This document shows positions 9,984 through 17,439 of a DNA stretch of 17,439 nt, piece by piece. The notes below the pieces were generated by a model that had not been told where the DNA came from, made no database searches, and was given only the letters and a program-made list of their open reading frames with translations. The translations under genes were made by a program, and so were the position numbers. How positions within the stretch are numbered: the stretch's first letter is position 1; each line of letters opens with the position of its first letter. This DNA is from Anaeromyces robustus (taxonomy: Eukaryota; Neocallimastigomycota; Neocallimastigomycetes; Neocallimastigales; Neocallimastigaceae), in the NCBI GenBank assembly GCA_002104895.1, contig MCFG01000663.1, forward strand, positions 1 through 17,439, given 5' to 3'.

Positions 9984-10117
9984 TATTAATAAAAGTTTTT
10001 TTATTATCTTTATTATCATATAAAACTTAAGAGTATTTTTATTATAATATATAAGATAAGAAAAAAATTATAAAAATTTCATTTATGTTCAATGTATTTA
10101 GTTGAAATTCTACAAAA

Positions 10118-10174
10118 AATACAAAAACAAAAAGGGTTAAATTTTGTATTTAACCCTTTAAAAATTTTTGTATT
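10118..10174. repeat. Long hairpin with GGG/CCC core
   Basis: AAAGGGTTAAAT (10131-10142) and ATTTAACCCTTT (10148-10159) are perfect 12-bp arms around a TTTGT loop. After a 3- and 5-base unpaired interval, outer arms AATACAAAAA (10118-10127) and TTTTTGTATT (10165-10174) extend the pairing by 10 bp. The GGG:CCC core is unusual in DNA this AT-rich. Candidates are a MITE fragment or a structured transcript element. Confidence 0.65.
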
Positions 10175-11053
10175 ATTTTATAAAGTTTATAATTATAATT
10201 ATAGTATAAATAACAAGAATATTAAGTTGAATATTTTATTAAATGAAATGAAATATTTATATAAAAATGGAATACGAGAGAAGAATTGAAAGTTAATTTA
10301 AATTAGAATTTTTTTGTAGTTAATATGTTTAGATATAATAATATATTGAACTTAATAATTAAAACCATGTAAAAAGTTTTTTCTTTTCATTAGTATTATT
10401 AAAAAAAAAATTATCAATTATATTAATATTTTAATATATTATAAAAAATTATCTAATATATGACATAAATTATTTAGATTTTCAATGGCTTCTAGATGTT
10501 AATTGATTTTCCATTTATTTGTATAGCAATATAATTAATTAATATAATATTTTTATATAAATGAAAGTTATCAAAAAATGATAATATATATAATATTAAA
10601 CTAAAATATAAATTTATATTTTCAAATGAACTAATAATAAAAAAATATATATATATATAATAATATATATATATAATATATATTATTATTTACAATAAAT
10701 TAATAAATATCGTTTATTAATAATATTATTAAAAAAAATTATTATGAATGATAATGAAAAAAAAATATATATTATTAAAAATAATTTAAATAAAATAAAT
10801 TGAAAATTATTTAAATATATTTATTAAATTTTAATACATACTTATTTACTTATATAATCTAAATATAATATAATAATAATAAAATAAAATAATTAAGATC
10901 GACCATATTATCAAAAAAATATTTAAGATATTATTAATATTATTATTATTTATTATTATTATATAAAATTTATAAGTAAATAAATAAATAAATAATAAAG
11001 TTTTATTATTATTTCATTTATTCATTTAATTAAATGTAACACTATTATATATG

Positions 11054-11088
<35 letters not shown>

Positions 11089-11277
11089 GTAAACTTTAAT
11101 TAAAATCAATAATAAAAGTCAATATATTAATTTTTAAAATTTATTTGTTTATTCATTTATTTGATTAATATTTTTATTTATTTTATATATTCATTTGATT
11201 TGTTTTTTCGTTTATTTTTTTTTATTTTTTTATTTATTTTTATTTTTTTTAAGGTTTATATTGTTTGTAATGAATAA

Positions 11278-11314
<37 letters not shown>

Positions 11315-11649
11315 ATAATAATAGTTATTAATTTAATATTATTATATAAAAAATATATATAATATATTTAATTTTTTTTTTTTAATATTTATTATATTTA
11401 TTATATAAAAATAATTAATTTTAATAACTTTATATTATCTACATATTTCTATTTTATAAAAATAAATAGATTATTTTTATATTATACTTAAATATTAGTT
11501 AATAAATTTTTTGAAATTGTTATTATTCACTATAAATTGTATTTATATTTTTTATTTTATAACTATTATAGCTATTATTATTATTATTCTATAATATAAC
11601 CCTATTATTATAATTATTATTGTTATTATTATTATCTTTATCATTATAA

Positions 11650-11793
11650 TGGTAATAATAATTATTAATAAAGAGAAAAAAAAAAAGTATTCTCATTAAT
11701 TAATCTTTTCTATAATTATTATTACTATTATTGGTATGAAGATAATAATGATTAACAAAGAGAAAAAAAAATATTCTCATTAAATAATCTTTT
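11650..11793. repeat. Two ~60-bp direct repeats with GAGAA/TTCTC stems
   Basis: Copy 1 (11650-11709) and copy 2 (11732-11793) share the order TGGTA, ATAATAAT, AATAAAGAG/AACAAAGAG, poly(A), TATTCTCATTAA, AATCTTTT with a few substitutions; the period is about 82 bases. Each contains a GAGAA...TTCTC inverted pair. They lie just downstream of the stop of the minus-strand membrane protein gene, so they fall in its 3' flank and could affect transcript ends. Confidence 0.65.
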
Positions 11794-11855
11794 TTTTTTT
11801 TTTATATATATATATAATTTTTTATAATGATTATTATTACTATTAAGTATGTGGA

Positions 11856-12965
11856 TTAATCTAATTTTATTAAATTAGATGTCATAGTAATATTAGATAA
11901 ATTATAATTTTGCATAGGGCTAAGATCCGGACTTAGAGCAGGACTTAGAGCAGGACTAAGACCCGGACTTATACCGGGACTAAGACCGGGACTAAGACCA
12001 AGATTAAGACTCGGATTAAGAGTAGAAGTAATAAGTTTTCTATTTGAGGTAGCCATTGAAGTTTTAGCTTTGCCTATTAAATTGGGTACTATTGAAAATT
12101 CATGTGTATCATCTTCTTTAGTATTATAGTAAAACAGTAACACTTGATCAATAAATATCATATGATATTGCAGATTAGCAATAGATAGTCTTATATCTTC
12201 ATAGGAAAACTCTATATGATTCATTCGTTGAGTTATCATATAATAATATTTTAATATGATAGCTATAGCAACAAATGGTAAAAGTATTACACTAATATAA
12301 GCTGTAATAAAAATTCTATATTCAGATATCGTTTTAAAATTTTTTATAAAACCATTAGTATTATTATTGAAAATATTCTTTTTTAAGACATAAAACACTG
12401 ATACATCATATAATATTGAAGTACATATAATCATAAATTGAAATAACCAATGATAAGCATAAAATTTATCTCTACTCTCCATTTTGAATACACCATTTTC
12501 ATCATATAATTTCGTAGGAGTAAGAGTTAAATGATGAATAATTAAAATAATTTTTGATAGATTAAAAAGACCACATGTTATATAAACTGGTAATAATGCT
12601 TTTGCTTTTTTATTTTTTAGAGCTGCTTTAGTACGTAGTAGCGGATACCAATCACCAAATATTTCACCACTATACCAGAAAATTGTAGCAACCTGTCGTG
12701 TTATAAACCATTTTAAAGGGTGTTGTGTTTCAAAAGAGAAAGTATTTATACATTCAAAGTCTAGTCTTAGATCATTAGAATAAGCATTTGCATAATACCT
12801 TTGCATAAATCCTCCTGCTTTATCAAAAATATCTCCTAATGCACTATTAAATTTATAATGATTATGATTATTATTCATTAATTATTATATAAAATTAAAT
12901 AATTAAATAATTAATTAATTAATTAAAATAATTAATTATTCTATTATTTATTTAATTATATTATC

Positions 12966-13000
<35 letters not shown>

Positions 13001-13373
13001 ATTTAATTATTATTATTATTATTATTATCATAATATTAATTTAATTATTATCATACCGTAATATAAAGTGAGCTAAAATTATTTTCACTATTGGATTTTT
13101 ATAATTAAATTTATGAAAAATTAATATTATTAATGTCCAATAAAAAAAAAAATTTTGTAATGGCCTAAATATGGTATAAAATAAAATTCTTGCATGTTCA
13201 ATCTTATTATTATATCTGGCTTCAGTATCTAAACTCTCTAAATATTTTTTATAGCATTCAAAATTTGTTCCTCTTTTAGTTAACCAATCTATAGAGCTTG
13301 CTTTACTTCTATCATTTTCAATAAAAAGGTGTCTTTGTGGTTCTAACAATAATAATTCTTTTTCAGTTAACAT
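11856..13373 (-). CDS. Multi-pass membrane protein, two exons, LSP-repeat tail
   Basis: Exon 1 is 13373-13057 and exon 2 is 12843-11856, joined across a phase-2 intron, giving 434 residues. Joining at GTATGA...TTTAATAG makes one Arg codon and yields the smooth segment HFILRALGDIFDKAG. Unspliced, the exons read as frames of 110 and 340 residues. The N-terminus (1-60) is charged and lacks a signal peptide. Hydrophobic segments lie near residues 70-88, 94-112, 148-170, 188-210, 234-258 and 280-304, with a weaker one at 330-345. Conserved-looking motifs are HPLKWFITRQ (147-156), GEIFGDWYPLLRTKA (165-179) and FYVLKKNIF (256-264). The C-terminal tail has seven [L/I]-S-P-[G/A/D/M] tetrads (389-416). 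I recall this FRxLGDI / GDWYPLLRTK style from a lineage-specific, uncharacterised membrane family of anaerobic fungi; function unknown. The ATG follows eight A residues. Confidence 0.8.
12844..13056 (-). other. Intron of the membrane protein gene
   Basis: The 213-base intron runs on the minus strand from donor GTATGA (beginning at 13056) to acceptor TTTAATAG (ending at 12844). The other AG dinucleotides in this interval lead directly into stop codons. The frame closes as CG|T. The interior is AT-only and includes an (ATT)n microsatellite at about 12969-13030 that should be length-variable. No strong CTRAC branch site is visible; TTAAT/TAAT strings could serve. Confidence 0.75.
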
Positions 13374-13833
13374 TTTTTTTTTATATATAATTATAATTAT
13401 TTTCTATTGTATAATATAATACTACTGATATATTATTATTGGTATAGTGTTTAAATTATCATCAAAAAAAAAAAATTTAAAAATATATATATATAGGAAT
13501 TTTGAGGAAAGCAGAAAAAAAAAAAACTAAATGACACAGAAAATTTGAATGTTAAAAAATAACAGTTAATATATATATATTATTTATTTCTAAATAATTG
13601 ATTTTATATCATGATATTTTTTTTCCTTTGTTTTAATACTGTTTTTATATAATTTTATTTACAACAATTTGAATTTAAAAAACTCAAAATGATAATATTA
13701 AAAAAAGAATTTATATAATAATTTGTTATATAAAATTCATATATATATTTGTTTTATGTCTTTATATTTTTTTAATATGTTATGTTTCCTTTCCTTTTTA
13801 AATTTATTTTTTTTTTTTTAATTTTTTTTTCAC

Positions 13834-14009
13834 CTAATAATTTCAAAGATATTTTTTTAACAAAAATATCTTCAAATTTATTTAAATAAATAATACTTTT
13901 ATTATTATTATTATTTTATTTTTTTCCACCTTTCTAATAATTTCAAAGATATTTTTTAATAAAAATATCTTTAAATTTATTTAAATAAATGATACTTTTA
14001 TTATTATTT
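13834..14009. repeat. Tandem duplication (period 100) of a hairpin-bearing unit
   Basis: Copies at 13834-13909 and 13934-14009 share CTAATAATTTCAAAGATATT, then AAAAATATCTT, AAATTTATTTAAATAAAT and GATACTTTTATTATTATT with few changes. Each contains an AAAGATATTTTT / AAAAATATCTT stem with a loop of a few bases, and each is preceded by poly(T)-CCACC or CACC. It looks like a local segmental duplication or two copies of a small element. Confidence 0.75.
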
Positions 14010-14125
14010 TTTTATTTTATTTTATTTTTTTTTTTTTATTTTTTTTTTTTTTACATTTAAGTTAAAAATAATGTTTTTATATTTTTTGTTATTAAAAAAT
14101 TTTTAATTTATTTGACATTTTTAAT

Positions 14126-14201
14126 AATTTATTTATTTATTTATTTTAATTTATTTATTTATTTTAATTTATTTATTTATTTTAATTTATTTATTTATTC
14201 A
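14126..14201. repeat. 18-bp minisatellite
   Basis: Units of AATTTATTTATTTATTTT start at 14148, 14166 and 14184, with a longer first unit at 14126. The length is a multiple of three, so it yields an artificial open frame with the hexapeptide period FNLFIY. Confidence 0.85.
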
Positions 14202-14806
14202 CTATTTAATTTATTTTTTTATATATTTATTTATTTTAAATGTACAAAAAAATTCTTTTATTATTTATTTATTATTGTTTTATTGTTTTATTCCCTTACT
14301 TAATAAAAAAAAAGGAAAATCTTAAATATTATACTTTAGGAAAATTTAATTTAAATATTTAATTTTTTTTTAATAATATTTCGTATATTAATCATTAATT
14401 GAATTACTAAATTTATTGGGTTAAATAAATATTTCATATATTTTTAATTAATTTTTAAAATCTTTTATACACTATTTATTTATTTAATTATATATATCTA
14501 TTCATTTATTTATATATTTATTTAGTTTTTTATTTATTTACTTTTTATTAGATATCAAAATCTTAATATAATTAAAAACGATTAATACTTTTGTACAAAA
14601 AATTATTATTATTCGTTATTATTATTCATTATTATTTATTATCATCCTTATTGTTCTTTTATATTTATTTTATTTATTTTTTAATTATTGCATAATAATT
14701 TTAATTTTGTTATAATCGTAAGTTTATGCAAAAAATATACAAATAAATTCAAGGTTTAAGTGGATTATTAGTTAGTAGCAGCATAATGGATAAAATTCAA
14801 TAAAAA

Positions 14807-14840
<34 letters not shown>

Positions 14841-15696
14841 ATTATTATAAAATTAATATATATATATATAAATAAAAGAAATAAAAACAAATTACAATCA
14901 CGTCACTTTTTTTTTTACTTAAAAATATTTTTATTTAATTGATTTTTTTTTAATAGAATATTTTATTTATATTATTATATAAATAAATATTATTATAATT
15001 ATATATTGTTAATAATATACAAATAAATAAAGATACAAAATAATAATAACAATAATTATTGCTATTATTATTGATATTGTTATTATTATGTTACTATTAT
15101 TATTTTAAATAATCATTGATTTAAATCTTTTTAGTGTAATTCCTAAGGTAATTTAATTATTCTATATAAAAGAAAAAAAAAAACATTTATAATAATAAAA
15201 ATTAAAATAAAAATTAAAAATTATTATATTAATTAAAATTATTTTTTATTTTTTTTTCTTTATTGTTTTAATTGTTATATTTCTGTATCATACAAATTTT
15301 AAGACACACATTAAAAATAATTATTCCAAATTTCAAATTTTATTTCTATTATTAATCAAAATATATTAAAATGTTTCAAAGACAAAAAAAATTAATTTTT
15401 TTCTATTTGTTTTTATTGGTAAAAAATATTCCATGAAGCATTTTATTTATAATAGAATATATACATTTTTACATTTTTACAATTTTATTTCATATATTAA
15501 TTATTACTTATATATATAAAGAATTATTTTGTGTTTAGTGACATATATTTTACGTTTTAAATATATAAATAAATAATTAATAAGTAAATAAATAAATCAG
15601 TAATATAAATAAATGAATAAACCAATAAATAAATAAATAAATTAATAAAATAATGGTAAAATAGATTAATATTGTGAATTTTAAATATAGCTAAAT

Positions 15697-15810
15697 ATGG
15701 AAAAATTAATTAAAAAAGAAAATGATGGATTATTGGGTACAGGATTAAAGAAGAATAAAAAAAACAGAAAAAAAAAAAAAGAAATAGATGCATTAGTATT
15801 ATTATTATAA
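15697..15810 (+). CDS. Doubtful 37-residue Lys-rich small ORF
   Basis: ATG at 15697, stop TAA at 15808-15810. The product starts MEKLIKKENDGLLGTGLKK, then has a Lys/Asn/Arg block and ends DALVLLL. The stretch 15725-15760 is more complex than its surroundings (GATGGATTATTGGGTACAGG). It has no recognised family, no visible promoter, and its end is formed by a TTA microsatellite. It could be a chance frame, a short peptide, or an exon fragment of something decayed. Confidence 0.15.
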   Translation: MEKLIKKENDGLLGTGLKKNKKNRKKKKEIDALVLLL

Positions 15811-15990
15811 GTATTATTATTAACTATTATTATTATTTTAGTATTATTATTATTAGTATTATTATTAACTATTATTATTATTTATAACTATTATAATTAT
15901 TTATTAGTTATTATTTATTATTGTATTTATTATTATTATTATTATTATTATTTATTATTTTATTATTTATTATTATTATTATTATAATAA
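15810..15990. repeat. (TAT/TTA)n tract with an internal ~30-bp duplication
   Basis: A degenerate TTA/TAT tract in which AGTATTATTATTAACTATTA followed by TTATTATTT appears twice (from 15810 and from 15855). This indicates unequal-exchange or slippage growth of the array. Confidence 0.75.
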
Positions 15991-16327
15991 TAATAAATCA
16001 ATAAAAATTTTTAAACTAGAAATTTCATCTTTGGGTAAATATCTTTAATAATTGTATATATGATATTATTTATTATTAATTTTTAATATTATTTAAAATA
16101 GAATATATAATAATAATAATTAATAATAATAATATAATAAAAGAATATCAAAAAAAATATATATATATATATTTATATATATATAAAAAAGAATTTACTT
16201 TAATATAAAATTAAATAATATATAAAAAATATAATAAAAATATATTACAATACAATTAATATATAGTATATCATATTTTTAATTTATTTTTCTTTTTTTT
16301 ATTTTATAATAAAAAAAACAGAAGATA

Positions 16328-16358
<31 letters not shown>

Positions 16359-16406
16359 AAATAAATAAATAAATAAATAATAAATAAATAAATAAATAAT
16401 AAATAA

Positions 16407-16470
<64 letters not shown>

Positions 16471-17038
16471 ATTTTTCATATTTTTAATTAAATAAATATC
16501 AAAATTAAAAATGAAGATATTATACATTTTATCTTTTCCATTCAAGAAAATGGAATTAATTATAATTTAATGTTTTTTTTTTTTTTTTTTTTTTTGAATA
16601 TTATTTTTTTTTACAGATAAATAGATTATACATAATACTAATTATTTTGAATTAATATTAAAATATTTATATATATTAATTATATGTTATCGGTAAAAAT
16701 AAATGGTGGGAAATATTAAAATAGTACCTAAAATAAATAATTTAGAAGATATGAAGATATAATTAAGATGCACAGAATTTTTAAAATTTGTTCATAAATT
16801 ATCATTTTGTTTTATATTAAATATGGTTTAATTCATGTATTTAAATGATTTTTTTTTTTTTTTAACTCTAATTAAAATATATATATACTTAAAATTTATA
16901 AATTGAAAAAATGATTATTGAATATTATTTTCAAATTTTAAATATATATATTTAATTTTAATTGGAATTAAAAAAAAATAATCATTAAAATAAAGTGTTT
17001 AAAAAAAAAGTATCATAATAGTAATACTTGATTAATAA
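15811..17038. other. Gene-free AT-rich region
   Basis: It consists of TTA and TAAA microsatellites, alternating AT tracts, and poly(T) at about 16569-16595 and 16849-16863. A slightly more complex patch at 16690-16850 gives short broken frames (such as one starting MVGNIKIVPK at 16702) with no recognisable family. Confidence 0.55.
16326..16470. repeat. (AAAT)n microsatellite
   Basis: About 145 bases of TAAA tetramers broken by a few AAT units. On the minus strand it reads as a spurious Leu-Phe-Ile-Tyr repeat ORF. Confidence 0.9.
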
Positions 17039-17439
17039 ATATATATACTATTATTTTTTATAATAAATATTAATAGTATATTACTGGCTTCTTATCAGAG
17101 AATAAATATTGAAATTTTTTTACCTTTATCCACCGTTTTAATGCGAAAGTATTATAATAGGATTAAGCAAAATATACTCAATAACTATAGAGGAACACTG
17201 TTGGATATAGGCCATGAAAAAAAAAAAGTTTTGAAAGAACGTGTTTCAAAATCTGAAATTCGCAATCGCATTTCAATCCTTCAAAATACTATTGAAAATG
17301 TAAAATTAAACAATACTTATGATGTTGTTTCTTGTTTTTTTACTTTAAATGATTTAACCTATACAAACATTTCTGATATGCTCGAAAATATTTCTAAAAA
17401 TATAAATGGAATTTTTTCCGTTGTATTTTTCGATTACGA
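17039..17439 (+). CDS. Partial mRNA cap (guanine-N7) methyltransferase-like segment
   Basis: An open frame runs from just after the TAA at 17036 to the window end with no stop. The first ATG is at 17141, but the protein pattern starts upstream: INIEIFLPLSTV just before it, then MRKYYNRIKQNIL, the R-K/N-x-x-N-x-x-K helix typical of cap methyltransferases. Next come motif I-like GTLLDIG (about 17192-17212), the motif-IV region YDVVSCFFTLNDL (about 17318-17356), then MLENISKNINGIFSVVFFDYD (about 17378-17437). This order matches class I SAM methyltransferases that methylate the mRNA cap, most like the C-terminal domain of capping enzymes of large DNA viruses and cytoplasmic linear plasmids. The loop after LLDIG reads HEKKKK instead of a Gly-rich G-x-G-x-G, so SAM binding may be lost. 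CTTATCAG ending at 17098 could be a splice acceptor. G+C is visibly higher than in the flanks (19 of 60 bases at 17161-17220). The 3' end lies outside the window. An Abd1-like cellular enzyme is the alternative. Confidence 0.55.
   Translation, partial: MYILLFFIININSILLASYQRINIEIFLPLSTVLMRKYYNRIKQNILNNYRGTLLDIGHEKKKVLKERVSKSEIRNRISILQNTIENVKLNNTYDVVSCFFTLNDLTYTNISDMLENISKNINGIFSVVFFDY

Larger units (their letters stand above)
8680..11640. other. Gene-free AT-rich region with hairpins and homopolymers
   Basis: No credible gene is seen. Two open frames (9696-9977 and 10092-10289) have AT-noise composition, and the second runs through a strong hairpin. The region holds long poly(A) (about 11055-11083), poly(T) (11282-11307), alternating AT palindromes near 10645-10690, and the inverted repeats and minisatellite listed separately. 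Confidence 0.6.
13374..15696. other. Gene-free AT-rich region
   Basis: No credible coding frame is seen. The first ~100 bases are upstream of the minus-strand membrane protein gene and should contain its promoter; no distinct TATA box stands out. The rest holds a duplicated hairpin unit, an 18-bp minisatellite, (ATT)n near 14812-14840 and (TAAA)n near 15565-15645. A patch of slightly higher complexity at 14745-14800 has no readable protein pattern. Confidence 0.55.

Noticed and set aside
9696-10289. Two mid-sized frames (93 and 65 residues)
   Set aside because: AT-noise composition; one passes through two inverted repeats, and no motif is recognisable.
14112-14303. FNLFIY-repeat frame
   Set aside because: An 18-bp minisatellite whose period is a multiple of three.
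16279-16545. Minus-strand Leu-Phe-Ile-Tyr repeat frame
   Set aside because: Translation of an (AAAT)n array.
16682-16850. Possible decayed coding patch (frame starting MVGNIKIVPK)
   Set aside because: Only 19 codons before a stop, and no family recognised. It is near the cap-methyltransferase segment, but nothing links the two.
1-17439. CRISPR arrays, tRNA or rRNA genes, bacterial operon signals
   Set aside because: The repeats are AT-only satellites without regular unique spacers, no GC-bearing cloverleaf or TTCGA-centred B-box was seen, and intron and codon style are eukaryotic.

Overview
This window is eukaryotic DNA of extreme A+T content. It is saturated with poly(A)/poly(T) runs, AT-only microsatellites and long non-coding stretches, and islands of slightly higher G+C mark the genes. 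That texture, a small secreted protein built of Cys-rich 'GYCPG...CC' repeats, and a spliced multi-pass membrane protein with low-complexity tails together suggest an anaerobic gut fungus (Neocallimastigomycota, the Neocallimastix/Piromyces/Anaeromyces type). The assignment is inferred from style and remembered protein families, not from a database search.

Layout, left to right. 1-996 is AT-rich upstream DNA. 997-2997 (+) is an intronless 666-residue protein that joins a bacterial-type DUF2156 (lysyl-phosphatidylglycerol synthase C-domain-like) module to an Eis-like GNAT acetyltransferase module; it is a likely gain from bacteria. A (CAAAA)n/poly(A) tract follows its stop directly. 3067-6290 is gene-free. 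A TATA-type promoter near 6293-6323 precedes 6466-6924 (+), a 152-residue secreted protein with a signal peptide and three cysteine repeats. 7784-7953 is an AT microsatellite. 8202-8600 (+) is a decayed hAT-family transposase C-terminus that contains several stops and has an 11-bp direct repeat on either side. 8680-11640 is gene-free but holds strong inverted repeats. 11856-13373 (-) is a two-exon gene for a 434-residue multi-pass membrane protein; I reconstructed its 213-bp intron because the reading frame and protein pattern run across it. 13374-15696 holds duplicated hairpin units and a minisatellite. 15697-15810 is a doubtful 37-codon ORF. The right edge (17039-17439, +) is the start of a partial mRNA-cap guanine-N7-methyltransferase-like coding segment that runs out of the window. 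Its closest style is the capping enzymes of large DNA viruses and cytoplasmic linear plasmids.

The genes do not form an operon or pathway. They look like independent fungal genes plus mobile, acquired or decayed DNA. The most interesting items are the DUF2156-Eis fusion, the capping-methyltransferase fragment with a degenerate SAM loop, and the hAT fossil.
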